Source: Streptococcus australis ATCC 700641 (GTDB lineage: Bacteria > Bacillota > Bacilli > Lactobacillales > Streptococcaceae). Taken from it: a DNA stretch of 64,000 nucleotides. A program made the position numbers and the translations under genes. The notes beneath the pieces were generated by a model. That model made no database searches. It was given only the letters and a program-made list of their open reading frames with translations, and was not told the DNA's origin. Shown one piece after another: positions 27,150 to 36,386 of the stretch. The first letter of the stretch is position 1; each line of letters opens with the position of its first letter. The stretch is from contig NZ_GL636091.1 in NCBI RefSeq assembly GCF_000186465.1, forward strand, positions 1,000,505 to 1,064,504, written 5' to 3'.

Positions 27150-28262
27150 TTAAACCAATTCGTCGATTGGAGTGAAGTCGCGTTCTAGACCTTCTGCAAC
27201 TGGTTGGCTTGTGATATGGCCTTGGTAAGTAGTGACCCCTTGGCGTAAGCCTTCATCAAGTGCGATGGCCTTATGGAAGCCTTTGTCAGCCAAAGCTTCT
27301 ACATAAGGAAGGGTTACATTGGTAAGGGCGATAGTAGAAGTGCGAGCGACAGCCCCTGGGATATTAGCAACGGCATAGTGGAGCACACCATGTTTTTCGT
27401 AAACAGGCTCTGTATGCGTTGTCACACGGTCTGCTGTTTCGATAACACCACCTTGGTCAACTGCAACGTCGACGATGACGGAACCTGGACGCATTTGTTT
27501 GACCATATCATCTGTCACTAATTTAGGAGCTTTCGCACCAGGAATCAAGACAGCACCGATGACAACATCGGCATCACGGACGCTGGCTTCAATATTAAAG
27601 GGGTTGGACATGAGGGTTTGGATTTGGTGACCAAAGACATCTTCCAGAACAGCTAAACGTTTGGCACTGATATCTAAGATGGTCACTTGGGCACCAAGTC
27701 CAAGGGCGATCCGTGCTGCGTGGGTTCCAACAACCCCACCTCCGATGATAGTGACTTTTCCTTTGGGAACACCTGGTACCCCACCTAGGAGGACACCAGA
27801 TCCACCTTCTTGTTTGGTTAAGAAGTGAGCACCGATTTGCACCGCCATTCGTCCAGCAACCTCACTCATTGGCACCAAGAGGGGCAATTGGCCATCAAGG
27901 TCACGAACCGTTTCGTAGGCAACTCCTGTTGTTTTCGCTGCGACCATAGCGTCCGCTAATTCAGGTGCGGCAGCCATATGCAAGTAAGTGAAGAGTAAGA
28001 GGTCTTCGCGAAGGAAACCGTATTCTTCAGCGAGAGGTTCCTTGACTTTCACCACCATCTCAGCGTTCCAAGCTTCTGCAGCAGTCGCAACGATGGTTGC
28101 CCCTTGTTTAACGTAATCTTCATCTGCAAAGCCAGAACCGAGTCCGGCATTGGTTTCCACCAAAACTTGATGCCCTTTCTTCACCAAGCTTTGTACACCT
28201 GCAGGTGTCAAACCGACCCGATTTTCGTTGTTTTTAATTTCTTTTGGAATACCGATTAACAT
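27150..28262 (-). CDS. ald: Alanine dehydrogenase
   Basis: The 370-residue enzyme interconverts L-alanine and pyruvate with NAD. It begins [23 protein letters not shown], has the dinucleotide-binding [28 protein letters not shown], the catalytic-region HLTKQEGG-type [16 protein letters not shown], and [16 protein letters not shown]. Length is canonical. It is a monocistronic minus-strand gene, convergent with phoH and divergent from the GNAT gene. Confidence 0.96.
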   Translation of the reverse strand: MLIGIPKEIKNNENRVGLTPAGVQSLVKKGHQVLVETNAGLGSGFADEDYVKQGATIVATAAEAWNAEMVVKVKEPLAEEYGFLREDLLLFTYLHMAAAPELADAMVAAKTTGVAYETVRDLDGQLPLLVPMSEVAGRMAVQIGAHFLTKQEGGSGVLLGGVPGVPKGKVTIIGGGVVGTHAARIALGLGAQVTILDISAKRLAVLEDVFGHQIQTLMSNPFNIEASVRDADVVIGAVLIPGAKAPKLVTDDMVKQMRPGSVIVDVAVDQGGVIETADRVTTHTEPVYEKHGVLHYAVANIPGAVARTSTIALTNVTLPYVEALADKGFHKAIALDEGLRQGVTTYQGHITSQPVAEGLERDFTPIDELV

Positions 28263-28464
28263 GATTATTTCTCCTTGCTTAGATATGGGTGTAAAAAGGC
28301 CATTGGTGTGAGATTTCTCTCTTGACTCAATGACCTTTTCACTCCTTATCTGATTGTTTTTATTGATTTTATTGTATAGAAAAGTTGGTTAAAAAGCAAG
28401 AAAAATTTGAGCTTGCCTTCCTTTAGGTTATTTGCTAAACTAATGCCTAAAGAAGGAGTGTCAA

Positions 28465-29034
28465 ATGGAAAATTTATATGTGAAGTTAGCGGCTTATCGT
28501 GAAATAGAGACAGAGCGTTTGCACTTGCGTCCGGTCACTCTTGAGGATGCACCGGCTATGTTTGAGTATGCTTCTGATGAAGCTGTTACGCGCTACACTT
28601 TTCCAACCAATCAAAGTCTTGAAGAGACGCGTAATAATATTGCCCTCTTTTACCTAGCGAACCCACTTGGAAGATGGGGGATCGAGCTCAAAGAAAATGG
28701 AAAATTTATTGGGACGATTGATTTACTGGATTTGGATCTTTGTCTGAAAAAGGGGAGTATCGGCTATGTTCTGAATAAAGACTATTGGAACCAAGGTCTT
28801 GCGACAGAGGCTACCAAGGCAGTCATTGCCCTGGCTTTTGAACAGTTAGGGATGAACAAACTCATTGCCGTTTATGACAAGGATAACCCAGCTTCTGGCC
28901 GGGTGATGGCCAAAGCAGGGATGCAATTTTCCCACGAAGAAGCTTATGCGATGCTAGACCTGCATGAAGAGGGGCGAATGGTGACGAGAGTCCATTATGT
29001 CCTCACTAAGGAAGAATATTTGACAGAAAAATGA
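28465..29034 (+). CDS. GNAT family N-acetyltransferase (RimJ/RimL-like)
   Basis: The 189-residue product begins with the ETERLHLRPVTLEDAPAMFEYASDE pattern of the RimJ/RimL acetyltransferases and has SIGYVLNKDYWNQGLATEA for acetyl-CoA binding, then NPASGRVMAKAGMQF. These enzymes act on protein N-termini or small molecules; the target cannot be read from sequence. AAGGAG precedes the ATG. The gene ends about 50 bases before the tRNA. Confidence 0.88.
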   Translation: MENLYVKLAAYREIETERLHLRPVTLEDAPAMFEYASDEAVTRYTFPTNQSLEETRNNIALFYLANPLGRWGIELKENGKFIGTIDLLDLDLCLKKGSIGYVLNKDYWNQGLATEATKAVIALAFEQLGMNKLIAVYDKDNPASGRVMAKAGMQFSHEEAYAMLDLHEEGRMVTRVHYVLTKEEYLTEK

Positions 29035-29043
29035 GTCAGGATA

Positions 29044-29073
29044 TTGACAAAAGGCCTATCTCCATGATATAGT
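29044..29073 (+). promoter_or_regulatory. Promoter of tRNA-Thr
   Basis: TTGACA (29044-29049) and TATAGT (29068-29073) with an 18-bp spacer, starting just after the upstream stop codon. Confidence 0.75.
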
Positions 29074-29084
29074 AGATAGGTACT

Positions 29085-29157
29085 GCTGGTTTAGCTCAGT
29101 CGGTAGAGCGCATCCATGGTAAGGATGAGGTCGCCGGTTCAATCCCGGCAACTAGCA
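29085..29157 (+). tRNA. tRNA-Thr (anticodon GGT)
   Basis: The 73-base cloverleaf has acceptor arms GCTGGTT/AACTAGC (one G-T pair), D-arm GCTC...GAGC, anticodon arm CATCC-ATGGTAA-GGATG with anticodon GGT, and T-arm GCCGG-TTCAATC-CCGGC. The discriminator is A. CCA is not encoded. It reads ACC and ACT codons. Confidence 0.97.
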
Positions 29158-29167
29158 TAGAAGAAGA

Positions 29168-29200
29168 GAAGCTTAGAGAGGATCTAGGCTTCTTTTTTTT
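29168..29200 (+). terminator. Terminator of tRNA-Thr
   Basis: GAAGCTTAGA, loop GAGGA, TCTAGGCTTC, then eight T. One G-T pair in the stem. Confidence 0.88.
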
Positions 29201-29251
29201 GCGAGTTCATCTTTAAAAATTTTGCCTTTTTCAACAATTTTCAAAAAAACG

Positions 29252-29280
29252 TTGACAAGCACAGAAATCCGTGGTAAAGT
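29252..29280 (+). promoter_or_regulatory. Promoter of the ABC exporter leader
   Basis: TTGACA (29252-29257), 17-bp spacer, TAAAGT (29275-29280). Transcription would start near 29287, leaving a leader of about 260 nt before the exporter gene. Confidence 0.8.
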
Positions 29281-29311
29281 TATAGCAACAAAGAGAAAGG
29301 AGAAAACCATC

Positions 29312-29383
29312 ATGAACAAAGTAGATGTTTTGATGACACAATTGAATACACAGCTTCTCCAATCTCAGTTGAGTTCTATGTAA
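29312..29383 (+). CDS. 23-residue leader peptide
   Basis: The small frame begins with ATG after AAAGGAGA (spacing about 9) and reads MNKVDVLMTQLN, then TQLLQSQLSSM, before TAA. It is rich in Gln and Leu and carries no tract of one biosynthetic amino acid. It lies between a strong promoter and two tandem terminators upstream of a drug-exporter-type ABC pair. The arrangement suggests ribosome-mediated attenuation, perhaps sensing translation stress. It is too short to score by coding statistics; the case rests on the ribosome binding site and context. Confidence 0.6.
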   Translation: MNKVDVLMTQLNTQLLQSQLSSM

Positions 29384-29393
29384 AAATTGAATG

Positions 29394-29427
29394 AACCCAA
29401 GATGGAGGAGTCTGTCTTGGGTTTTTT
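29394..29427 (+). terminator. Attenuator 1
   Basis: AACCCAAGA (29394-29402) and TCTTGGGTT (29415-29423) with a T-run to 29427, beginning ten bases after the leader peptide stop, so a ribosome at the stop would cover part of its 5' arm. Confidence 0.85.
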
Positions 29428-29476
29428 GTATGCATTTTTGCCTGCCTTAACTGAATTGGTGATAGGCATCAGAAGG

Positions 29477-29523
29477 CCCAAGTGTGGACTGAGCACCTAC
29501 TCAGCTCCTTACTTGGGTTTTTT
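29477..29523 (+). terminator. Attenuator 2
   Basis: CCCAAGT (29477-29483) pairs with ACTTGGG (29511-29517), followed by six T. Inside is a second stem CTGAG/CTCAG. The 5' arm is also complementary to the 3' arm of attenuator 1, so the two could exchange partners. Confidence 0.8.
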
Positions 29524-29549
29524 CTGTGCCATTTTGAAAAGGAGAATAT

Positions 29550-31274
29550 ATGATCAGAGCTATTTGGGAGTATATCAGGGAACGCAAGTGGCGATATATC
29601 AGTATTGCTGTTGTCCTGATTCTTTATGATTACACCTTATTGATCCCGACGCAAGTTATTCAGCGTCTAGTGGATCATCTGAGTCAGCAGACGCTGACGC
29701 AATCCAACTTTGTATGGGATATGGTCCTCTTGGTAGGATCAGCCATCCTCAATTACCTGACGGCTTTTTATTGGCAGTTGCGCCTCTTTCAGTCGTCAGT
29801 TCATTTCAAGGCGACCCTTCAGGGACAAGCTTTTCGTAAACTAGTAGCTATGCGGCGTCCCTTTTTTGAGAAATTCCGTTCAGGAGATCTCTTGACGCGG
29901 TTCACGACAGATGTCGATGGCATGGCCGACATGGCTGGTTACGGGATGATGGTGCTCTTGTTTGGCGGTGGCTTGTTTGCCTTTATTATTCCGACCATGT
30001 TTTTCATTTCTTGGCGATTAACCTTGATTTCCTTTATTCCCATGATCTTCCTTATCGTCTCGACCTATTTTTTGAGTAGAAAGCAGGAGGATTATGTTGA
30101 GCAAAACCGGGAAGCAGTCGCTCAGTTGAATGATGAAGTCTTGGAGTCCATCGAAGGGATTCGGGTCATGAGGGCCTATAGTAAACGGGACCAGCAGGTC
30201 AAACAGTTTCAGAAGAAAACAGCCAGTCTATCCAAAACAGGGGACAAAATTGCTTCTATCCAATATTCTTTTGGCCCCTTAGCCCTGATGTTTATTGGTT
30301 TTTCGACGGTCCTACTCTTGGTATTTGGAGGTCAGTCATTAGCAATCGGGCAATTGAGCCTTGGCAAGTTATTGGCTTTGCAGCTGTATTTGGTCTTTTT
30401 AATTGAACCTATGTGGATGATGGCGGACCTGATCTTGGTCTATCAGACAGGGCAAATGTCCTATAAAAAATTAAAAGAAGTGATTGATGAAACGGATGAT
30501 CTCGAACCAGATGGTCCTAACTATTTAGAGCAGATTGATTCGGTGCAGTTTAAGGATTATTCTTTCAGCTATCCTGGCGCTGAGCGAAAGAGTCTATCAG
30601 GCATTGATTGGACCATTCAGAAAGGACAGACAGTTGGAATTGTTGGTCGTACCGGAGCAGGAAAGACTAGTCTGATTCGACAATTCTTGCGGCAGTACCC
30701 AGTTGGTGAGGGAGAATTCTTGGTCAACCAGCAACCGATCGTGGACTACAACCGACACTCTATTGAAGCTAAAATCGGCTATGTTTCCCAAGAACATATT
30801 TTATTCTCAAAATCTATTCGTGACAATATCGCTCTGGGTAAAAATGGTGCTAGTGAAGAGGATTTAGTGGAAGCTGTAGCCCAAGCTGCTTTTGCGGATG
30901 ATCTTGAGCGGATGTCTCAGGGAATGGACACCATGATCGGTGAGAAAGGGGTCTCTGTATCAGGTGGTCAAAAACAGCGGATCTCGTTGGCACGTGCTTT
31001 TTTAAGGGATGCGGATCTCTTGCTGTTAGATGATTCCCTTTCAGCAGTAGATGCGAAGACCGAACAGGCCATTATTGACACCATTCAAACAGAGCGAAAA
31101 GGCAAGACGACCCTCATTGTTTCCCATCGCTTGTCTGCGGTTCATCAGGCGGATTGGATTATTGTATTGGATCAAGGACAGATTGTAGAAGAAGGTAGAG
31201 CTAGTGATTTACTGGCTCAAGAGGGCTGGTATTATGAACAATACCAACGGCAACAAAAACAGGAAGGAGAATAA
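29550..31274 (+). CDS. patA: ABC exporter half-transporter (PatA-like)
   Basis: The 574-residue protein fuses an N-terminal type IV exporter membrane domain (six spans, about 15-310) to a C-terminal ATPase domain with Walker A GRTGAGKTS, signature VSGGQKQR, Walker B LLLLDDSL and H-loop SHRLSA. Walker B ends in Asp (LDDSL) where the catalytic Glu is usual, so this half probably carries the degenerate site of a heterodimer. Context with the next gene and the attenuated leader resembles PatA of the fluoroquinolone exporter PatAB; the symbol is tentative. AAAAGGAG precedes the start. Confidence 0.8.
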   Translation: MIRAIWEYIRERKWRYISIAVVLILYDYTLLIPTQVIQRLVDHLSQQTLTQSNFVWDMVLLVGSAILNYLTAFYWQLRLFQSSVHFKATLQGQAFRKLVAMRRPFFEKFRSGDLLTRFTTDVDGMADMAGYGMMVLLFGGGLFAFIIPTMFFISWRLTLISFIPMIFLIVSTYFLSRKQEDYVEQNREAVAQLNDEVLESIEGIRVMRAYSKRDQQVKQFQKKTASLSKTGDKIASIQYSFGPLALMFIGFSTVLLLVFGGQSLAIGQLSLGKLLALQLYLVFLIEPMWMMADLILVYQTGQMSYKKLKEVIDETDDLEPDGPNYLEQIDSVQFKDYSFSYPGAERKSLSGIDWTIQKGQTVGIVGRTGAGKTSLIRQFLRQYPVGEGEFLVNQQPIVDYNRHSIEAKIGYVSQEHILFSKSIRDNIALGKNGASEEDLVEAVAQAAFADDLERMSQGMDTMIGEKGVSVSGGQKQRISLARAFLRDADLLLLDDSLSAVDAKTEQAIIDTIQTERKGKTTLIVSHRLSAVHQADWIIVLDQGQIVEEGRASDLLAQEGWYYEQYQRQQKQEGE

Positions 31275-31275
31275 G

Positions 31276-33012
31276 ATGAAAGTATTGAAACGATTATTAT
31301 CTCAGATCACTCTTTATCCGACGGTTTTTCTTTCCGGCTTTATTTGTCTCTTACTAGCCACCATTTTTTCTGAATTGTCTCCTTTTCTTCTCCAAAAGAT
31401 GATCGATGGGCCTTTGACTGCACTGACCCACGGTGGAGGACAAGGGGATTTGCTTCAGATGGGATCATTTTATCTCTTGGTCTTAAGCCTAGGACAGCTG
31501 ATTAGCTACCTAGGAAATCGGATCTTGCTACACGGAAGCAATCAAGTAACGGCTAGTCTGAGAGACCAAGCCTTTCAAGTCATGCAAGGTCTGCCTATTT
31601 CTTATTTTGATGACAAGCCGGCCGGAAAGATCGCAACAAGAATTGTCAATGATACGGAGACCTTACGGACCCAGTTTTATAACTCTTGTATGATACTAGT
31701 CATCTATTTGGTGCGATTTCTCTTTATCCTAGGGATTCTCTTTTACCTGAGTCCTATGATGGGGCTACTCTTGTGTCTGGTTTTTCCAATTTTCTATGGA
31801 ATCCAGTATCTCTACAAGGTCATGACGGACCAGCCTATGAAGGATTTCTTTGATGCGAGAAGCGAGGTCAATACCCAAGTCAATGAACTCTTGCATGGTG
31901 CCAGTATGATTCAGCTCTATCATCAAGAGCCTGGTGTGGTAGAGGAGTTTGAAGCCACTACCCAGAAGATGCTAGGAGCCAATGATCGGATCCTCTTAGC
32001 TGATTCCATCGCTTCTTGGACCTTGACAGAATTGCTCAAGTTTTTAGTGATTGCAGGTATATTGACCATCGCTGGAATTTCTTTCCTACAGGGCAATATC
32101 GGTGTGACAGCTGGTTTCTTATTTATCAATATTAACTATGTCATCAATCTGTTTGATCTCATGGCTAATCTCAGTCGTCAATTTCCGAATATTCGGCGAT
32201 CACTAGAGACGGGGAGTCGCGTCCTTGCCTTCTTGGATCAACCCTTAGAGGCCGATGGTGTATCGGAACTGAAGATAGAAAAGGCTCAAGTCGTGTTTGA
32301 TGATGTTCAATTTGCTTATGAAGAAGGCAAGCCAGTTTTACAGGATATTGCCTTTCAGGCGAGTCCCGGGGAAACCATCGCTCTTGTGGGCCATACTGGA
32401 TCGGGTAAATCTTCTATCATGAATCTTCTCTATCGTTTCTATGATCCTCAAGAAGGAGCGATTTTGATCGATGGGCAAGATATTCGCCAAGTCTCTCGTG
32501 AGAGCCTGCGAAGCCACATGGGCATTGTTCTGCAAGATCCTTATCTATTTACAGGAACCATTGCCAGTAATGTGGCCATGAGTCAGGATCATATTGACCG
32601 GGATGCGGTCAAAGATGCGCTGAAAAAAGTCGGTGCTTGGCCTTTTGTAGAGCGCCTTGAAAAGGGAATCGACCATCCAGTCGTAGAAAAAGGATCTGCC
32701 TTTTCAAGTGGCGAGCGCCAGTTGATTTCCTTTGCGCGAACGCTCTATATGAATCCGCAAATTCTGATTTTGGATGAGGCCACCTCTCACATCGATACAG
32801 AAACAGAAGAAATTATCCAACAAGCTATGGCGGTCCTCCAAAAGGGCCGGACCACCTTTATCATTGCCCATCGCTTGTCCACTATCCAAGATGCCGATCA
32901 AATCTTAGTCTTATCTGAAGGACGCATTGTAGAGCGTGGTAGACACGAGGAACTGGTTACACAAGGCGGGATCTATGCCCTGATGAATGCCATCCAGCAA
33001 ACAGTGGTGTAA
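31276..33012 (+). CDS. patB: ABC exporter half-transporter (PatB-like)
   Basis: The 578-residue protein has an N-terminal six-span domain and a C-terminal ATPase domain with GHTGSGKSS, signature FSSGERQL, Walker B ILILDEATSHID and AHRLSTIQ. The catalytic Glu is present (LDEAT), so this is the canonical partner to the preceding half, but the signature motif is altered (SSGER for SGGQ). The ATG at 31276 follows GAAGGAGA, one base after the upstream stop; a longer in-frame start inside patA is unlikely. Predicted drug exporter. Confidence 0.8.
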   Translation: MKVLKRLLSQITLYPTVFLSGFICLLLATIFSELSPFLLQKMIDGPLTALTHGGGQGDLLQMGSFYLLVLSLGQLISYLGNRILLHGSNQVTASLRDQAFQVMQGLPISYFDDKPAGKIATRIVNDTETLRTQFYNSCMILVIYLVRFLFILGILFYLSPMMGLLLCLVFPIFYGIQYLYKVMTDQPMKDFFDARSEVNTQVNELLHGASMIQLYHQEPGVVEEFEATTQKMLGANDRILLADSIASWTLTELLKFLVIAGILTIAGISFLQGNIGVTAGFLFININYVINLFDLMANLSRQFPNIRRSLETGSRVLAFLDQPLEADGVSELKIEKAQVVFDDVQFAYEEGKPVLQDIAFQASPGETIALVGHTGSGKSSIMNLLYRFYDPQEGAILIDGQDIRQVSRESLRSHMGIVLQDPYLFTGTIASNVAMSQDHIDRDAVKDALKKVGAWPFVERLEKGIDHPVVEKGSAFSSGERQLISFARTLYMNPQILILDEATSHIDTETEEIIQQAMAVLQKGRTTFIIAHRLSTIQDADQILVLSEGRIVERGRHEELVTQGGIYALMNAIQQTVV

Positions 33013-33037
33013 GATGATCATGCAAAGAAAAAGTTTG

Positions 33038-33073
33038 AAAACCAGCCTGTATCTAGTATATAGGCTGGTTTTT
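33038..33073 (+). terminator. Terminator of the ABC exporter operon
   Basis: AAACCAGCCT...AGGCTGGTTTTT, about 25 bases after the stop. A TATAAT (33078-33083) just after it probably serves ybeY. Confidence 0.87.
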
Positions 33074-33109
33074 GTGATATAATAAAGTGATAATAGTGAG
33101 GTGATCCAG

Positions 33110-33607
33110 ATGTATATTGAAATGGTAGATGAGACGGGCCAAGTCTCTGACGAAATCTTAAAACAAACGCAAGAAATTTTAGAATTTGCTGCTCAAAAAA
33201 TTGGGAAAGAAGACAAGGAAATGGCTGTGACTTTTGTGACCAATGAACGCAGTCATGAACTAAATCTTGAATACCGTGATACGGATCGTCCGACAGATGT
33301 CATCAGTTTAGAATACAAGCCTGAGATGGAGATTTCTTTTGATGAGGAAGACCTTGAAGAAAATCCAGAATTGGCAGAGATGATGGCGGAATTCGATACC
33401 TATATTGGTGAGCTCTTTATTTCAATTGACAAGGCGCGGGAGCAAGCGGAAGAATATGGCCATAGCTTTGAGCGCGAAATGGGATTTTTGGCAGTACATG
33501 GTTTTCTTCACATCAATGGCTATGATCACTATACGCCAGAAGAAGAAAAGGAAATGTTTGGCTTACAGGAAGAGATTTTGACAGCCTATGGACTCACAAG
33601 ACAATAA
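33110..33607 (+). CDS. ybeY: Endoribonuclease YbeY
   Basis: YbeY is a zinc-dependent endoribonuclease involved in 16S rRNA 3'-end maturation and ribosome quality control. The 165-residue product has the metal motif [11 protein letters not shown] (three His). The ATG at 33110 with GAGGTG 7 bases upstream is preferred to a GTG at 33101, which lies within that ribosome binding site; it gives the family N-terminus [11 protein letters not shown]. Its 3' end overlaps dgkA by 20 bases. Confidence 0.96.
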   Translation: MYIEMVDETGQVSDEILKQTQEILEFAAQKIGKEDKEMAVTFVTNERSHELNLEYRDTDRPTDVISLEYKPEMEISFDEEDLEENPELAEMMAEFDTYIGELFISIDKAREQAEEYGHSFEREMGFLAVHGFLHINGYDHYTPEEEKEMFGLQEEILTAYGLTRQ

Positions 33608-33986
33608 GCGAAAATGGAAAAATCGGGACTTCACTTCAAGCCTGGAGTTTGCGATAACAGGAATTTTTACATCGATCAAAGAAGAGCGCAATATGCGCAA
33701 GCACGCCTTATCAGCCCTTGTAGCAATGCTTGCTGGTTTGGTGTTTAGGATTTCTGCGACGGAATGGCTCTTTTTATTGCTCAGCATTACCTTGGTGATT
33801 GCTTTTGAAATTATGAATTCAGCCATTGAAAATGTGGTGGATCTAGCCAGTAACTACCATTTTTCCATGTTGGCAAAGAATGCCAAAGACATGGCGGCTG
33901 GAGCGGTCCTCGTTGTATCAGGTTTTGCCTTAGTGACAGGATCGATCATTTTTGTGCCCAAATTCTGGGCCTTGGTATTTGGATAA
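33588..33986 (+). CDS. dgkA: Diacylglycerol/undecaprenol kinase
   Basis: The 132-residue integral membrane kinase of the DgkA family has three spans and the signature [13 protein letters not shown]. In Gram-positive bacteria this family mainly phosphorylates undecaprenol, recycling the cell-wall lipid carrier. The N-terminal extension [15 protein letters not shown] is charged. It overlaps the ybeY 3' end and precedes era, the conserved order. Confidence 0.95.
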   Translation: MDSQDNKRKWKNRDFTSSLEFAITGIFTSIKEERNMRKHALSALVAMLAGLVFRISATEWLFLLLSITLVIAFEIMNSAIENVVDLASNYHFSMLAKNAKDMAAGAVLVVSGFALVTGSIIFVPKFWALVFG

Positions 33987-34015
33987 GAGGGAGCATACCC
34001 TCGTGAAAGGATAAT

Positions 34016-34915
34016 ATGACATTTAAATCAGGCTTTGTAGCCATTTTAGGACGTCCCAATGTCGGGAAGTCAACATTTTTGAACCACGTCATGGGTCAAA
34101 AGATTGCCATCATGAGTGACAAGGCGCAAACAACGCGCAATAAGATTATGGGGATTTATACGACGGATAAGGAACAGATTGTCTTTATCGATACGCCAGG
34201 TATTCATAAACCTAAGACAGCTCTTGGTGACTTCATGGTGGAGTCGGCCTACAGCACCCTTCGGGAAGTCGATACCGTACTCTTCATGGTGCCAGCAGAT
34301 GAAGCGCGTGGCAAGGGTGATGATATGATCATTGAACGCCTTAAAGCAGCTAAAGTGCCCGTCATCCTCGTGGTCAACAAGATCGACAAGGTGCACCCTG
34401 ACCAACTTTTGGCGCAAATCGATGACTTCCGTAGTCAGATGGACTTCAAGGAAATTGTGCCGATTTCAGCCCTTCAAGGAAACAATGTTTCGCGTTTGAT
34501 TGATATTTTGAGCGAAAACTTAGAAGAAGGATTCCAATATTTCCCTGCTGATCAGATTACTGACCATCCAGAGCGTTTCTTGGTCTCTGAAATGATCCGT
34601 GAAAAGGTCTTGCACTTGACGCGAGAAGAAATTCCCCACTCTGTTGCCGTAGTGGTGGATTCTATGAAGCGGGATGAAGAGACCGATAAAGTTCATATAC
34701 GTGCGACCATCATGGTGGAACGCGATAGCCAAAAAGGCATTGTGATCGGAAAAGGTGGCGCCATGCTTAAGAAGATTGGAACCCTTGCACGTAAAGATAT
34801 CGAGCTCATGTTAGGAGACAAGGTCTTCCTAGAAACTTGGGTCAAGGTCAAGAAAAATTGGCGGGATAAAAAGCTGGATTTGGCTGACTTTGGCTATAAC
34901 GAAAAAGAATATTAA
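34016..34915 (+). CDS. era: GTPase Era
   Basis: Era is the GTPase that matures the 30S subunit by binding 16S rRNA near its 3' end. The 299-residue protein has G1 GRPNVGKS, G3 [10 protein letters not shown]4 NKID and a C-terminal KH domain with [21 protein letters not shown]. Length is canonical. AAAGGATA precedes the ATG. Confidence 0.98.
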   Translation: MTFKSGFVAILGRPNVGKSTFLNHVMGQKIAIMSDKAQTTRNKIMGIYTTDKEQIVFIDTPGIHKPKTALGDFMVESAYSTLREVDTVLFMVPADEARGKGDDMIIERLKAAKVPVILVVNKIDKVHPDQLLAQIDDFRSQMDFKEIVPISALQGNNVSRLIDILSENLEEGFQYFPADQITDHPERFLVSEMIREKVLHLTREEIPHSVAVVVDSMKRDEETDKVHIRATIMVERDSQKGIVIGKGGAMLKKIGTLARKDIELMLGDKVFLETWVKVKKNWRDKKLDLADFGYNEKEY

Positions 34916-34960
34916 GAAGAGGTGGGCAGAAGCCTGCTTCTTGTTTTTGAAAGGAGTTCT

Positions 34961-35785
34961 ATGCCTGAATTACCAGAAGTTGAGACCGTTCGGCTTGGTC
35001 TTGAGAAATTAATTCTTGGGAAGACCATCCAATCAGTGGAAGTAAAGTATCCAAAGATGATTCAGACGGATCTAGATGCTTTTCGTCAAGATCTCCCAGG
35101 TCAAGAAATTCGGGCCATGGGGCGCCGCGGGAAGTACCTCTTGTTTTATCTGACGGATTTGGTCCTCATCTCGCATTTGCGGATGGAAGGCAAGTATTTC
35201 TTTTATCCAGACGAAGTCCCTCTTCGCAAGCACGCCCATGTCTTCTTTCACTTTACTGATGGCAGCACCCTGGTCTATGAAGATGTCCGCAAGTTTGGGA
35301 CCATGGAAGTCTTAGTGCCTGAGTTTATAGACAGCTATTTTTTGGCGAAAAAAATTGGTCCAGAGCCAACAGAAGCGGATTTTAAAGAACCAGCCTTCCA
35401 AGCAGCTCTTAAAAAATCAAAGAAACCCATTAAATCAGCCCTTTTAGACCAAAAATTAGTGGCTGGTCTGGGCAATATCTATGTAGATGAGGTCCTTTAT
35501 CGAGCCAAGGTTCACCCAGCTCGTTTGGGTCAAAGCTTGACTGCTAGAGAAGTCAAAGCTATCCGAAAGGAAACAATCGCCGTATTAGCTCAGGCTGTCG
35601 AAAAAGGTGGCTCCACTATTCGCTCTTACAGCAATGCTTTTGGAGAGGATGGTACCATGCAGGAAGAGCATCAAGTCTATGGAAAGACAGGTCAACCTTG
35701 TTTGCGCTGCGGGACACCGATTGAGAAAATCCAGCTGGGGGGACGTGGAACCCATTTTTGTCCGCACTGTCAAAAGGAGAACTAG
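34961..35785 (+). CDS. mutM: Formamidopyrimidine-DNA glycosylase
   Basis: MutM excises 8-oxoguanine and formamidopyrimidines. The ATG at 34961 places the catalytic Pro2 and Glu3 correctly ([11 protein letters not shown]); an in-frame start at 34922 would bury them. The C-terminal zinc finger CLRCG...CPHC is intact, and the helix-two-turn-helix contains [14 protein letters not shown]. The protein is 274 residues. AAGGAG precedes the start, and coaE follows directly after the stop. Confidence 0.97.
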   Translation: MPELPEVETVRLGLEKLILGKTIQSVEVKYPKMIQTDLDAFRQDLPGQEIRAMGRRGKYLLFYLTDLVLISHLRMEGKYFFYPDEVPLRKHAHVFFHFTDGSTLVYEDVRKFGTMEVLVPEFIDSYFLAKKIGPEPTEADFKEPAFQAALKKSKKPIKSALLDQKLVAGLGNIYVDEVLYRAKVHPARLGQSLTAREVKAIRKETIAVLAQAVEKGGSTIRSYSNAFGEDGTMQEEHQVYGKTGQPCLRCGTPIEKIQLGGRGTHFCPHCQKEN

Positions 35786-36382
35786 ATGGCGAGAATCATC
35801 GGATTAACAGGAGGAATTGCTTCAGGAAAGTCCACTGTCACCTCCTATTTGAAAGAAAAAGGTTATCCTGTCATTGATGCTGATCGAGTGGTCCATGACT
35901 TGCAGGCACCAGGTGGAGAACTCTATCGATCTTTAGTAGAGCATTTTGGAAGGGACATCCTCCTAGATACTGGTGACTTGAATCGTCCTGCTCTGGCTCA
36001 ACGCATCTTTTCAAGCCAGAAAGAGATTGCCTGGTCCAACCAAGTACAAGGCGAAATGATTCGCAAAGCTTTGGCGCGAGAACGGGATCGCTTAGCTAAA
36101 ACAGAAGACCTCTTTTTCATGGATATCCCCTTGTTAATCGAGCAGGGATATCTGGATTGGTTTGACCAAGTTTGGCTGGTCTATGTGACGGAAGATACCC
36201 AGTTGAAACGTCTAATGGGAAGAAATGTCCTAACGGAGGTCCAGGCGCGCGATCGTTTGGCAGCCCAGATGCCTCTAGATGAGAAAAAAGCTTTTGTCAA
36301 TCTTGTGCTCGATAACAATAGCAAGCGTGATTGCCTCTATCAGCAAATTGATCGAGCTTTAGAACAAATAGAAAGAAGATGA
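35786..36382 (+). CDS. coaE: Dephospho-CoA kinase
   Basis: CoaE performs the last step of coenzyme A synthesis, phosphorylating dephospho-CoA. The 198-residue product has P-loop GLTGGIASGKST, the conserved DADRVVH, and the FMDIPLLIEQGYLDWFD segment. It starts directly after the mutM stop. The TGA stop is part of an ATGA at 36379, which is relevant to the start of the next gene. Confidence 0.96.
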   Translation: MARIIGLTGGIASGKSTVTSYLKEKGYPVIDADRVVHDLQAPGGELYRSLVEHFGRDILLDTGDLNRPALAQRIFSSQKEIAWSNQVQGEMIRKALARERDRLAKTEDLFFMDIPLLIEQGYLDWFDQVWLVYVTEDTQLKRLMGRNVLTEVQARDRLAAQMPLDEKKAFVNLVLDNNSKRDCLYQQIDRALEQIERR

Positions 36383-36386
36383 TCCT

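Noticed and set aside
29387..29629. 80-codon frame across the attenuators
   Set aside because: It runs through two terminators into the ABC exporter start and has no ribosome binding site.
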